A stretch of 31,942 nucleotides of DNA. Source: a virus. Below, piece by piece: positions 1 to 8,941 of the stretch. Numbering within the stretch: the stretch's first letter is position 1; each line of letters begins with the position of its first letter. The stretch lies in the IMG/VR virus record IMGVR_UViG_3300037069_003331, positions 1 to 31,942 of that record, one strand, 5' to 3'. The position numbers and the translations under genes were made by a program. The notes beneath the pieces are model-generated. The model was given only the letters and a program-made list of their open reading frames with translations. It had not been told where the DNA came from and ran no database searches.

Positions 1-2
1 CG

Positions 3-3000
3 GACCTCGGCACCGTCATCACCGGCCTCACGTCCGTCATGGCCTCGTACCACATCCCCGCGTCGCAGGCCGCGGAGGCGATGAACCAGATCATCGCGGC
101 CGCCGGTGAGTCCAAGACGTCGATGGAGAACTTCTCCAGCGCACTGTCCACCGTCATCCCCATCGCCTCCGCGGCGCACGTGTCGTTCGCCGAGGTGGGC
201 GGCGCCATCGCCACGCTGACGCAGCACGGCACGTCAGCCAACGAGGCGACGCAGGAGCTCTCCAACCTCATCAAGAACTTCCAGGCACCGAGTAACGTCG
301 CGATCAACGCGCTGCAACAGCTCGGCATCAACGTCACGAACTTCGAGCAGGGACTCTCCAACCCGTCGGTCGGCCTCATCGGCTCGATCAACGCGGTAGT
401 GGATGCTATCCAGAAGCACATGGGCCCCGCAGGACTCGTCGCGGTCAGCGCGTTCAAGCAGTCGCAGTCCGCGTCCGCCGACTTGACGACCATGCTCCAC
501 CAGATGTCACCGTCGTTGGCGGACATCTCGAGCAAGTTCCTCGCCGGGACGCTCAGCCTGACCGACTACCGCAAGCAGTTCCGCGGGATGGGCGCCGAGG
601 GATCTGCGCAGGGCCAGCAGTTCCTCACGCTGGCCGGCAAGGTGTCCGGGTTCAACGACCTGCTGAAGGCGGGCAACCCAGCCGCACAGACGTTCGTCGC
701 CGCGCTGAAGTCGACCACCGGTGGCACCGTAGGCCTCAACACGATCCTGCAGTTGTCCGGGCCAAACATGGCCGGGTTCATCGACCGGACGAACAAGATC
801 GCGGTCGCCGCCAAGAAGGGTGGCGACAACATCGCCACCTGGGGCGCTGTGCAGAAGAGCACCAACGTGATCTTCGCACAGCTCGGTGAGACGATCAAGA
901 CCAGCGCCATCAGCATCGGCGAGAAGATCCTCCCCGCGATCTCTGGCGCCGCGGGCGCCACCGCACGGTGGTTCCAGAACCTGGGGTCGGGCGGGTCGAT
1001 CTTCGCCAACCTGCAGACGAAGTTTGGGCCACTCGCCGGCATCGTCAACCTGCTGCACACGTCGTTCGAGTTCATGGTCACGTTCGTGAAGGCAGACTTG
1101 ATCCCGGCCGCCGAGAACCTCACACACGCGCTCGAGCCGTTGTGGAACGCCCTCAAGAACGGCGCGAAGCAGGTGCTGAACTTCGCGGACCACGCCCTCC
1201 GTGAGATCGAACACGTCTTCACCGCGTACGTTGGTCCCGCGATCAAGGACGCGACGAAGTGGCTCGCGGACCACGCGAAGGGCATCACTACCGTCGTGGT
1301 CGACTTCGGCCAGCTCGCCGCGGTACTGCTCACGATCGGTGTCGGGATGCGTCTGTACGCGGCGGCGGTAGCCCTCGCTGGGACCGCCACGGTCGGGTTC
1401 GCGACGAAGATCACGACGCTGCGAATCTTGATGATGGCGCTCAGCGACGGGACGCTCGTTGAGTACCTGGGTATGGTGACCAAGTCGACCATCGCGCTCA
1501 CGGTCGCGGAGGGGCTGCAGGCGGTCGTCACGAAGACGGTAGCGATCGCCACCGGACTGTGGACCGGTGCCCAGTTGCTCCTCGACGCGGCGCTGACGGC
1601 GGGTGGCATCGGCGCGTTCTTCGCCGCGGCTGGGTCGCTGCTCACGATGATCCCGCTGGTGACTATGGTGACCCGCGCCTGGGTCGGCGTGCAGTGGCTC
1701 ATCAACGCCGCGCTCGTCGCGAACCCGATCGGCGCCGTCATCACCGTCATCGCGCTGTTGGTGATCGGGATCATCACGGTCATGACCCACGGCAAGAACT
1801 TCGTGAACATGCTCCACGACCTAGGCGACATGATCGGCAAGGTGTTCCACGACATCGGCAACATCGTCAAGGGTGTCGTGGACGTGTTCGTCGGGTTGTT
1901 CACGCTCAACCCGGGCAAGTTGCTGAAGGGGATAGAGAGCATCGGCAAGGGGTTGCTCTCGCTCCCGCTCCACATTGTGGAGGGCCTGGGCAACGCGCTC
2001 GGCTCACTCCTCGGGATACCACACGAGGTCGACGTACACTTCACGTTCAACAGCGCTGCCGCGAAGCAGGCCATGGGTATGGCCACCCTCGAGGCTAAGA
2101 ACATGGGCGACACCATCAAGGCGTCGATGAAGAAGGTCAACGACTCGCTCAGCACGGTAGCGTTCCAGGACTACGACAAGGCGATCAAGGACACGACGGA
2201 CTCGCTGAACAAGCAGGTGAAGCCGCTCGACGATCTCAACAACATGCACAGCAAGAGCACCATCACGATAGCCGGCACCAAGTTCGCGCTCAACGCGTTC
2301 CAGGCCGCGCTGAAGAGCTCGAACGGCGACGTGAACGCCGCCGTCGCCGCGCTCGTCAACGCGAAGACCAACGCGGGCCTCTACCACGACGAGCTCGTGA
2401 AGCTCGCGCACCAGCAGCAGACCTACGACAGCGTCATGGCCGCCACGAGTACCACGCTGCACCTCTCCAGCGACGACCTCCAGAAGTACGGCGCGCTGAT
2501 GTCCGTCACCGCGAACCAGATCGCCACCGGCGCGGTGTCCCAGGGCAGGTTCCAGCAGCTCGTCGGCGAGGGCGAGTACGCGCTCAAGAACACGTCAGGT
2601 GCCGTGGGCAACTTCGTCGCGGAGCTCCTGAAGTACCAGACGTCAACGAAGACAGCTGCGGACAAGACGGACCTCTTCAAGGCGTCGTTGGACGCGCTCG
2701 CCGGCAAGACCCCAGACGTTGACGTTGCGATGTCGAACGCCAACCAGCAGGTCGCCGACCTCGCGGGCAACCTGAAGAACGCTATCGACCCATCGAAGGA
2801 CCTGGGCTCGCAGCTCTTCGACGCGTCCGGGAAGATCAGTACGGCAGCCGGCGCGGCCAACATCCTGCAGAACGGGATGGGGACGCTCAAGCAGCAGCTC
2901 GAGAACGCCGCCACCGCGGTGTATGACCAGAAGATCAAGACGGAGGACAGCACGCACGCGACCGCCGACGCGACGGCCGCCTACCAGAACCTCGCGAACA

Positions 3001-3794
3001 ACGCGCTCGCGTCGCTGCAGTCGCAGCTCGGCCTGAGCAACACCCAGATGGACGCGCTACGGCAGACCATCGACCTCACGCCGAGTAGCAAGCAGATCCT
3101 GCTCGACACGCCAAACCTGGCCCAGACGTCGCTCGGCATGGAGACGCTCCTCAACGACATCGGCGCACTGCCGACGAAGAAGATCATCAGCGTCGGTGTG
3201 AACATGTTCCAGATCCAGGGGACCAACATCCGACTCAACGCGGACGGCGGCGTGTTCCACAGTTTCGCGACCGGTGCCGAGAACCACGTGGCGCAGGTCG
3301 CGCCTGGCGGCGACTTCCGTCTCTGGGCCGAGCCCGAGACGGGCGGCGAGGGCTACATCCCGCTGTCGCCGGCGAAGCGTCAGCGCAGCACGCTCATCCT
3401 CGCGTCGATCGCCAAGATGTTCGGTGGCGCGTACCTCACGCCGGACGAGCTCACCACCGCCGGGCTCAAGGTGTTCGCCGCCGGCGGTGTCGCCCACTCG
3501 TACGCGATGGGCGGCGGCGACCTCCCGGGGTACGTCAGCTACGTGAACAGCGCGGCGGGAGCCGTCCCCGCGGGCTCCCCAGGCGGCGTCTCGGGTGCTA
3601 TGGGCTCTGGTGGTGGTGGTACCACGATCACCGTCGCGAACTACATCTACCCGTCCCAGGGGATGTCGGAGGCGTCGTTCGCACAGCGGGCGTCCGCGGA
3701 GTTCGCGAGGAGCGTGCGGTACGGCGCGCCGGTGCCGTCGTCCACGCCTACCGCCACGCCCACGTCCAACGTGTCACCAGGGATAGGACGGTGA
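3..3794 (+). CDS. Tail tape measure protein (5' end outside window)
   Basis: Structural protein that sets tail length and is ejected with the DNA. The frame is open back to the left edge, so the N-terminus is missing; at least 1264 codons are present. The first ~150 residues match the phage tail tape measure core: alternating Ala/Gly/Ser-rich helices around motifs such as AAGESKTSMENFSSAL and FAEVGGAIATLTQHG. Further in come long hydrophobic Ala/Val/Ile-rich stretches (roughly residues 430-600), which could be membrane-spanning, then a Lys/Asp/Gln-rich helical part and a Gly-rich C-terminus. It is the largest gene here and is followed at once by minor tail genes, the standard siphovirus order. 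The family call is secure; subdomain roles are inferred. Confidence 0.94.
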   Translation, partial: DLGTVITGLTSVMASYHIPASQAAEAMNQIIAAAGESKTSMENFSSALSTVIPIASAAHVSFAEVGGAIATLTQHGTSANEATQELSNLIKNFQAPSNVAINALQQLGINVTNFEQGLSNPSVGLIGSINAVVDAIQKHMGPAGLVAVSAFKQSQSASADLTTMLHQMSPSLADISSKFLAGTLSLTDYRKQFRGMGAEGSAQGQQFLTLAGKVSGFNDLLKAGNPAAQTFVAALKSTTGGTVGLNTILQLSGPNMAGFIDRTNKIAVAAKKGGDNIATWGAVQKSTNVIFAQLGETIKTSAISIGEKILPAISGAAGATARWFQNLGSGGSIFANLQTKFGPLAGIVNLLHTSFEFMVTFVKADLIPAAENLTHALEPLWNALKNGAKQVLNFADHALREIEHVFTAYVGPAIKDATKWLADHAKGITTVVVDFGQLAAVLLTIGVGMRLYAAAVALAGTATVGFATKITTLRILMMALSDGTLVEYLGMVTKSTIALTVAEGLQAVVTKTVAIATGLWTGAQLLLDAALTAGGIGAFFAAAGSLLTMIPLVTMVTRAWVGVQWLINAALVANPIGAVITVIALLVIGIITVMTHGKNFVNMLHDLGDMIGKVFHDIGNIVKGVVDVFVGLFTLNPGKLLKGIESIGKGLLSLPLHIVEGLGNALGSLLGIPHEVDVHFTFNSAAAKQAMGMATLEAKNMGDTIKASMKKVNDSLSTVAFQDYDKAIKDTTDSLNKQVKPLDDLNNMHSKSTITIAGTKFALNAFQAALKSSNGDVNAAVAALVNAKTNAGLYHDELVKLAHQQQTYDSVMAATSTTLHLSSDDLQKYGALMSVTANQIATGAVSQGRFQQLVGEGEYALKNTSGAVGNFVAELLKYQTSTKTAADKTDLFKASLDALAGKTPDVDVAMSNANQQVADLAGNLKNAIDPSKDLGSQLFDASGKISTAAGAANILQNGMGTLKQQLENAATAVYDQKIKTEDSTHATADATAAYQNLANNALASLQSQLGLSNTQMDALRQTIDLTPSSKQILLDTPNLAQTSLGMETLLNDIGALPTKKIISVGVNMFQIQGTNIRLNADGGVFHSFATGAENHVAQVAPGGDFRLWAEPETGGEGYIPLSPAKRQRSTLILASIAKMFGGAYLTPDELTTAGLKVFAAGGVAHSYAMGGGDLPGYVSYVNSAAGAVPAGSPGGVSGAMGSGGGGTTITVANYIYPSQGMSEASFAQRASAEFARSVRYGAPVPSSTPTATPTSNVSPGIGR

Positions 3795-3800
3795 CTTAGG

Positions 3801-4757
3801 ATGACGTACCCGACACCTTCGGTGCCACCCACGCCGGGCGCGGCGCTCGTGAACGCGCCCGCTGGGATGGGCGTCCCCATCGCCGGTCTGTCGCCCGTGA
3901 ACTACTGGGCACAGCTCGGCGGACTGGTCTTCAACGCCATCGATCAGCTGGGCATCAAGTGGTTCTTCAACGACCCGGTTGGCTGGATGGACGGGACCAC
4001 GATCTCGGTCGCGCAGCAGCAGCGCGGCGCACAGCACGGCGCCTGGGTAGGGACCAGCTGGCTCGAGCCACGTAGCATCGTCTTCGCGGGTATGGTCACC
4101 GCGCCGTCACCGATCCTCGCGTGGCAGGCACGGAACGTCCTCCTCGGCGTCGTGGCGTCGCTGTCGGCGCTGGGCGTGATGAACGTCGACACCATCCTTG
4201 CGATCAACGAGCCCGACGCGCTCAAGACCGCCGCCGTGCGCCCGTCCGACAAGCCCACGGTGACGCCGGTGGACGGGAACGTCTTCCAGTTCTCGATCCC
4301 ACTCACGGCGCGCGACCCGCGCAAGTACGGCGTGGGCAAGACGGCGACGATCACCCTGCCGGTCGCGGCGTCGGGCCTCACGTTCCCGGTGGGACCGTTC
4401 AGCGTCACGTTCGGCGGCACGGGCAACTCCGGATCCGCGGCGCTGGGCAACCTCGGCAACTTCCCGTCCGAGCCCGTGTACACCGTCAACGGGCCGTGCG
4501 TCAACCCGTCGATCATCCAGGTGAGCACGGGCGCCACGCTCGCGCTCAACATCACGCTCGGGTCGAGTGACTCCCTCACGGTCAACGCCGACCTCTCGAG
4601 CGTCATCCTGAACGGCCAGGCCAGCCGCGGCAACACGGTGCTGCCCGGGTCGACGTTCCCGTATCTTCCGCCTGGGCAGTCGTCAGTGCAGTTCAGCGCA
4701 TCTAGCTACTCGTCCGCCGCGACGCTCGTCGTCAACTGGTCCGACACGTGGTGGTGA
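3801..4757 (+). CDS. Minor tail protein, Dit-like (distal tail / Sipho_tail type)
   Basis: 318-residue protein directly after the tape measure, where the distal-tail hub protein is normally encoded. The N-terminal part contains WVGTSWLEPRSIVFAGMV (about residues 77-94), like the beta-sandwich of Dit/phage_tail proteins, where a conserved arginine and a following I-x-F-x-G strand are typical. The rest is rich in beta strands, Thr, Ser and Gly, without catalytic motifs. It starts at ATG 6 bases after the tape-measure stop with a purine-rich stretch in front, and ends 3 bases before the next gene. It presumably forms the ring joining tail tube and tip. Family level is likely; no lectin domain could be identified by eye. 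Confidence 0.75.
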   Translation: MTYPTPSVPPTPGAALVNAPAGMGVPIAGLSPVNYWAQLGGLVFNAIDQLGIKWFFNDPVGWMDGTTISVAQQQRGAQHGAWVGTSWLEPRSIVFAGMVTAPSPILAWQARNVLLGVVASLSALGVMNVDTILAINEPDALKTAAVRPSDKPTVTPVDGNVFQFSIPLTARDPRKYGVGKTATITLPVAASGLTFPVGPFSVTFGGTGNSGSAALGNLGNFPSEPVYTVNGPCVNPSIIQVSTGATLALNITLGSSDSLTVNADLSSVILNGQASRGNTVLPGSTFPYLPPGQSSVQFSASSYSSAATLVVNWSDTWW

Positions 4758-4760
4758 TGC

Positions 4761-5864
4761 GTGGCCACGTATAAGTACTTCTTCACCGACGTGATGACCG
4801 GGAACTACCTCGGCACGCTGCCACTCGTGAACGTGGCGGCAACGGTGGCGCTGTCCGCGACGGGGTCGTTCTCCGCGGACCTCAACCTCGCCGACGAGCG
4901 GTTCCGGGCCGCCGCGAACCTGTCGTCGCTGATCATCCCGGGACGCACCGCGTACTGGGTTGACCGGAACGGCTACATCGTCAGCGGCGGCATCGTCTGG
5001 GACGACAACTACGACTCCAGTACCCGCACGTACCAGCTCACAGGGAGCACATGGGACTCGTACGCGGACCACGTCGTGATCGACCAGGCGCTCAAGTACA
5101 CGAGCGTGGATCTATGCTCCATCGCCATCGACCTGTGGAACCACGCGCAGGGTGGGGTGGACGGCTCTAACGTCGGGGTCGTCATCCCGGCGACGGGCTC
5201 GGTGCTGAGCGGAACGCTCGACACGGAGAGCTACGACCCAAGTACGATGACCAAGTACGGTTCGGCGATCCAACAGCTCTCCAAGCTGTCACCCGGGTTC
5301 GACTACTACATCTCGACGCAGTACGCGAGCGGGATGGTGCCACAGGCGAAGCTCGTGCTGGGCGGCCCGTACGTCGGTGCGCCGACGAGCACGTCAGGAC
5401 TCGTGTTCCGGAAGCCGGGCAACGTCCAGAACTACAAGTGGCCGCGGTTCGGCTCACAGTCACCCAACCGTGTGTACGGTGTCGGCGGCGGCATCGGGCA
5501 GGGTGCGCTTCAGAGCCAGTACACGAATCAGTCCATGGTGAACGCCGGCTACCCGATCACGTCTGATGTCATCCAGTACAAGGACATCTTCGACCAGCCA
5601 ACACTCGACAGCGTGGTCGCCGCGTACGGCCTCGCCGTCAGCAACGGCGTCGTCACTCCGACGATCCAGCTCAATCCAGACGACCCGTCCGTCCCGGCTG
5701 GGTCATTCAACGTAGGCGACGCGTGCCGTGTCGTGATCGAGCCTGACGAGTACTTTGCGAACGGGATCGACACGTATATGCGCGTGTCGTCCATCACGAT
5801 CAACCCATCACAGGCCGGACAAGAGGAGAATATCGTGCTCACGCTCAGCCAGGCAGTGACCTGA
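4761..5864 (+). CDS. Minor tail protein, baseplate hub/Tal-like
   Basis: 367-residue beta-rich protein with GTG start, 3 bases after the Dit-like gene. Its opening, a compact beta-barrel-like region with a strand carrying GRTAYWVDRNGYIVSGGIVW, resembles the N-terminal domain of tail-associated hub proteins (the family around ReqiPepy6 Gp37-like proteins in actinophages). The C-terminus again holds beta strands ending in NPSQAGQEENIVLTLSQ, typical of hub proteins. No lytic domain is visible, so it is more likely structural than a tail lysin. Gene order (tape measure, Dit, hub) supports the call; the resemblance is at family level only. Confidence 0.7.
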   Translation: MATYKYFFTDVMTGNYLGTLPLVNVAATVALSATGSFSADLNLADERFRAAANLSSLIIPGRTAYWVDRNGYIVSGGIVWDDNYDSSTRTYQLTGSTWDSYADHVVIDQALKYTSVDLCSIAIDLWNHAQGGVDGSNVGVVIPATGSVLSGTLDTESYDPSTMTKYGSAIQQLSKLSPGFDYYISTQYASGMVPQAKLVLGGPYVGAPTSTSGLVFRKPGNVQNYKWPRFGSQSPNRVYGVGGGIGQGALQSQYTNQSMVNAGYPITSDVIQYKDIFDQPTLDSVVAAYGLAVSNGVVTPTIQLNPDDPSVPAGSFNVGDACRVVIEPDEYFANGIDTYMRVSSITINPSQAGQEENIVLTLSQAVT

Positions 5865-5865
5865 T

Positions 5866-6549
5866 ATGCCGGTGACCAACTTCCCGCCGAACCTCGAGCG
5901 GATCGTCAAGGACCTACAGCAGCGTGTCGAGAACCTCGAGCGACAGCCTGCGCTCAACTCGGCGACGATCAAGGGCGACGGCCTGACGATCCTCGACGCA
6001 AACGGGAACATGATCGGCAAGCTCGGCGCGTTCGCCAACGGTACCGGCGTCGCGCTATACCGCAACGACGGCTCACTCGCGTTCGACGTCTTCGCCGGGT
6101 TCGTGGGGATCTATGACCGCGCGGGTAACTACATCGTCACCGACGACACGACGAGCGGCCAGGGCACGGCGCGACCGTACATCCCGTTCGGCGCGTTCGC
6201 CGACAACTCGGCCCCGACACAGACCACGCAGTCGGCGACGTTCTCCACGGTCTCGACGCTCATCGGTTACAAGCAGCACCCGAAGATCACCGCGCAGATC
6301 CTGTGTCGCTCGGACACGGCGGGCACGACTGGAGAGGCGCGACTCATCGACCAGAACGGCGCGCAGGTCGGCCCGACGATCACCATCCCATCGGCCGACT
6401 TTAGCTACCACACGATCCCCGCGTCGCCATTGGCAGGATCGTACCTGGCCGGCATCAGCCTCAACCTGCAGATTCGACGCACCGCAGGCACGGGCAACAT
6501 CAGCGCGCGAGGGGTATCCGCGTGGGGCGTCGAGTCAGCCGCCTCGTAG
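5866..6549 (+). CDS. Minor tail protein with N-terminal coiled coil (tail tip or fibre)
   Basis: 227 residues, starting one base after the hub-gene stop. Residues ~8-28 (PNLERIVKDLQQRVENLERQ) form a short heptad-patterned coiled coil, the usual trimerisation element of fibre-like proteins. It is followed by Gly/Asn-rich turns (ILDANGNMIGKLG) that resemble repeated beta-helix or shaft motifs. The C-terminal ~110 residues are Thr/Ser-rich and beta-predicted, a plausible receptor-contacting head. No enzymatic motif is seen. It is the last structural gene before the lysis-like genes. It may be the adhesin, but binding specificity cannot be inferred. Confidence 0.62.
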   Translation: MPVTNFPPNLERIVKDLQQRVENLERQPALNSATIKGDGLTILDANGNMIGKLGAFANGTGVALYRNDGSLAFDVFAGFVGIYDRAGNYIVTDDTTSGQGTARPYIPFGAFADNSAPTQTTQSATFSTVSTLIGYKQHPKITAQILCRSDTAGTTGEARLIDQNGAQVGPTITIPSADFSYHTIPASPLAGSYLAGISLNLQIRRTAGTGNISARGVSAWGVESAAS

Positions 6550-6599
6550 TCACGTGCCGGATAGAATCTTGACCAGCCGCGCGTGAGGAGGGCGACCCC

Positions 6600-7028
6600 G
6601 TGGTGATCGTCCACCCGACGGCGGCGACCACCGCCATCAGCCTCAACGGCATCGGCGGGATCGTGGGTATTGCGCTGGCGCTCATCGGTGCCGTAGCCGT
6701 TGCCGTGTCGTACTACCGGGCGTCGTACTCACGGGCGACGATCGACACGCTCAAGGACTCGAACGCCGCGCTCACCGAGCGCGTGGAGCTCCTCGAGGAC
6801 GACATGGAGCGCTGCAGCAGCGCGCTGGTGGCGATGACGTCAGAGCGTGACAACCTGCGGTCGTACGTCGCCGGCACGGAGGCCATCAACGCGCTCGCGG
6901 TCACGATCACTGAGCAGCACCTCGCACTCATGCGTAAGCTCGAGGCGGCGACGCGTGATGGGCGGGCGCAGCCGCGACGTCCAGCACGACACACCGACGA
7001 CAACGACGACGACGACGACGACGACTGA
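6600..7028 (+). CDS. Membrane protein with one TM helix and coiled coil (holin-like candidate)
   Basis: 142 residues with a GTG start at 6600; AGGAG at 6586-6590 gives 9-base spacing. Residues ~15-41 (GIGGIVGIALALIGAVAVAV) form a single transmembrane helix, followed by an amphipathic Leu/Glu-rich coiled coil (~48-85) and a charged tail ending in seven aspartates. A small membrane protein just before a peptidase-like gene in the lysis position suggests a holin or a spanin-like role. One TM plus a long soluble coiled coil also fits a membrane anchor for the tail or lysin. Function is inferred from position and topology only. Confidence 0.55.
   Translation: MVIVHPTAATTAISLNGIGGIVGIALALIGAVAVAVSYYRASYSRATIDTLKDSNAALTERVELLEDDMERCSSALVAMTSERDNLRSYVAGTEAINALAVTITEQHLALMRKLEAATRDGRAQPRRPARHTDDNDDDDDDD
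7005..7025 (+). repeat. (GAC)7 triplet repeat coding poly-aspartate
   Basis: Seven perfect GAC triplets directly before the stop codon of the holin-like gene, preceded by GAC GAC AAC. It encodes the acidic C-terminal tail and is prone to slippage. Confidence 0.9.
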
Positions 7029-7045
7029 GAGAGGTCCCGCACCGA

Positions 7046-7942
7046 ATGACGAACTGTTACGGGCGCCGTGCGCCTAAGCTGGCGCCGGCGCTCAAGCTCG
7101 CGAGCGTGCTGCGCACGACCGACCTCGCGGCGATCCCGCCGCACCCGACGAGCGAGGACTACGCGTCCGTGATCAGAGACTGGGCGGTGCTCGGCAACGA
7201 CCGATACGGCGACTGCGTCGCGGTCACGTGGGCCAACGAGCGGTACGTGGTCACGTCGCTGCTCGCGGACAGGCCGACCTACCCGGGCATGGACGAGGTC
7301 GTCGCGCTCTACAAGACGCAGAACCCCGGGTTCCCGACCCAGGACGACGGGATGGACATCCAGACCGCCCTGGAGTACCTGCACGGGCAGGGCGGCCCGG
7401 ACGGCGTCAAAGCGGTCGCGTTCGCGAAGGTCGACCACACGAGCCTGGACGAGGTGAAGGCCGCGCTCGCGATCTTTGGCGTGGTCTGGGTCGGCGTGTC
7501 CGTCCGGGCGGCCAACCAGACCGAGTTCGCCGCGGGGCAGCCCTGGGGCTACGACCCTGAGTCGCCCGTAGACGGCGGGCACTCGGTGATGGCTAGCGGA
7601 TACCTCGGCCAGGCGGCCAACGACGTCCGGTTCGTCACCTGGGGCGTGGAGACCGCCTTCACGGACGACTTCTGGTCCCACCAGGTCGAGGAGGCCTGGG
7701 TGGTGGTCTGGCCGGAGCACCTCGGCACCCAGCAGTTCGCCGCCGGGATCGACACCGCGGCGCTGGCGGGCGCCTACTACGCGGTCACGGGTCGCACGCT
7801 CCCAGCACCCGCGGGCGCGGCCGACCCCGACGCCCAGCTGGCTGTCGCGGCGCGCGGATGGGTCAGGGAGCGCCACGTCGGCGACAACGAGCGAATGAAG
7901 GTGGCGCTGGAGGCGTGGCTGGCCGCTAAGCGCCTGGCGTGA
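7046..7942 (+). CDS. Papain-like cysteine-peptidase-fold protein, candidate lysin
   Basis: 298 residues. The layout fits a papain/C39-like fold: GNDRYGDCVAVTWAN puts the candidate nucleophile at Cys57, DGGHSVMASGY puts the candidate general base at His179, and FVTWG at ~197-200 stands where papains have the Asn-Ser-Trp-Gly strand. The usual Asn is not obvious, so activity is unproven. The last ~60 residues are helical and charged (GWVRERHVGDNERMKVALEAWLA) and might bind partner or wall. Position after the tail genes and a TM protein suggests peptidoglycan peptide cleavage, but a protease or transferred papain-like protein of other purpose is possible. It is the last right-going gene and its 3' end overlaps an opposing gene. 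Confidence 0.6.
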   Translation: MTNCYGRRAPKLAPALKLASVLRTTDLAAIPPHPTSEDYASVIRDWAVLGNDRYGDCVAVTWANERYVVTSLLADRPTYPGMDEVVALYKTQNPGFPTQDDGMDIQTALEYLHGQGGPDGVKAVAFAKVDHTSLDEVKAALAIFGVVWVGVSVRAANQTEFAAGQPWGYDPESPVDGGHSVMASGYLGQAANDVRFVTWGVETAFTDDFWSHQVEEAWVVVWPEHLGTQQFAAGIDTAALAGAYYAVTGRTLPAPAGAADPDAQLAVAARGWVRERHVGDNERMKVALEAWLAAKRLA

Positions 7943-8102
7943 CCACCAGGCCAGCGTCGGTCAGCTCCCGGGCTATCACGACGGCGCGGTCCCTGTCCGT
8001 GATGTACGAGCCCGGGGCGACCTGACCCGTCCCAACCCGTACGGCGAACTCGCGGTCCACGGACGTCAGCGCCCGGGCAATGACCTCGATGATGTCGTCC
8101 AC
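7926..8102 (-). CDS. Small conserved-looking protein (58 aa), function unknown
   Basis: A short left-going frame reading VDDIIEVIARALTSVDREF and ending DAGLVVTPGA. It starts at GTG 8102 with GGGGAG four bases upstream, a good ribosome site. Composition is like a soluble helix-turn-helix-sized protein but no HTH or zinc motif is clear. The stop codon lies inside the end of the opposing peptidase-like gene (17-bp convergent overlap), and it follows a strong hairpin at 8124-8165. It is the last gene of the left-going set. Support is the ribosome site, a clean frame and the absence of any competing gene. Confidence 0.55.
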   Translation of the reverse strand: MDDIIEVIARALTSVDREFAVRVGTGQVAPGSYITDRDRAVVIARELTDAGLVVTPGA

Positions 8103-8123
8103 TGCTCTCCCCTTGACGTAGTA

Positions 8124-8165
8124 GGTCGGCGCCGTCGCTCTCCCCCAAGGGCGACGGCGCCGACC
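8124..8165 (-). terminator. Perfect GC-rich hairpin between left-going genes
   Basis: Arms 8124-8138 and 8151-8165 are perfect 15-bp inverted complements around a 12-base loop. No T-tract follows on either strand. It lies after the stop of the DUF6011-like gene and before the 58-aa gene, so a U-less terminator or RNA-stabilising structure is likely. Confidence 0.6.
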
Positions 8166-8186
8166 AGCTTCGGTTGTTTGGTGATC

Positions 8187-8936
8187 TTAGAACCGCTTCC
8201 CGCAGACCGGGCCGATCCCGGCCTCGATGCTGACCTCGTTGGTGAGGGTGGCGCCGCACACGCAGCAGGTGCCGTACAGCGCGCCGTACTCCTTCGCCTG
8301 CTCGAGGGTCATCTTGTGCTCGGCCGACAGCTTGCGGACCGTGCCCGGCGAGTACTCGAAGTGGGCGTCGCCGTGGCCGTCCTGGACGAGCTTCTTCGCG
8401 TACATGTTGCCCGAGCCGTGGACGGCCTTCTGGACCTTGAAGACCACGCCGTCGAGCAGGTACATGCCAGCCTCGAGCGGGCCCGCCTGCGATGAGCTCC
8501 AGGTCGTCGGCTTGCGGCGGAGCGACATCAGCCAGTCGATCACGGAGGACGCCTCGCGGCGGCCGATCGCCGTCGTGGCGTCGTTGAGGGCGTGGCGGAT
8601 CACCGACGCGTCGGACGGGCTCGCGAGGTCCTCCCAGTCCTTCTCGCCGGCGAGGCGCTTGAGGAAGGCGACCTGCTTCTCGCTCGGGCCGTCGGTGCGG
8701 GTGACGCCCTGGCGCTCCGGGCGACTCAGCAGCAGCTCGATCCAGTCACTGAGGTGGCGCTTGTTGACCTGGCTGAAGTCGGCGGGGACGTCCAGCCCAG
8801 CCGTGTCGCGCTCGGCGGCGAGCCTGGTCACGAACCGAACCTGGGCCGCGGTGCCGTACTTGACCTCGGAGACGCCGTACTGGTTCGCGGCGGGCGTCCC
8901 GGGCTGGCGACGCTGGGTGCTGGTGGCGGTGCTCAT
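8187..8936 (-). CDS. DUF6011-like zinc-finger protein with duplicated helical domain
   Basis: 249 residues from the ATG at 8936; GAGGAGG six bases upstream decides this start over a longer frame. The C-terminus carries CCVCGATLTNEVSIEAG followed by GPVCGKRF. This is the treble-clef-like zinc pattern of the DUF6011 domain found widely in actinophage proteins. The N-terminal two thirds contain two related helical units (about residues 28-75 and 83-140), each opening with a Q-V-x-F-x-x-R-L-A-x-E-R/K-D pattern and ending in a W-I/L-x-L/M segment. The middle ~150-215 resembles a small nucleic-acid or ligand-binding beta module. It has its own promoter and leader. The biochemical role is unknown; nucleic-acid binding is a guess from the zinc finger. 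Confidence 0.75.
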   Translation of the reverse strand: MSTATSTQRRQPGTPAANQYGVSEVKYGTAAQVRFVTRLAAERDTAGLDVPADFSQVNKRHLSDWIELLLSRPERQGVTRTDGPSEKQVAFLKRLAGEKDWEDLASPSDASVIRHALNDATTAIGRREASSVIDWLMSLRRKPTTWSSSQAGPLEAGMYLLDGVVFKVQKAVHGSGNMYAKKLVQDGHGDAHFEYSPGTVRKLSAEHKMTLEQAKEYGALYGTCCVCGATLTNEVSIEAGIGPVCGKRF

Positions 8937-8941
8937 GTCGA

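Noticed and set aside
566-2155. 529-codon open frame on the minus strand (and a second at 507-1817) under the tape measure gene
   Set aside because: Shadow frames in a GC-rich gene: no ribosome site, low-complexity composition, and the plus-strand reading is a clear tape measure protein.
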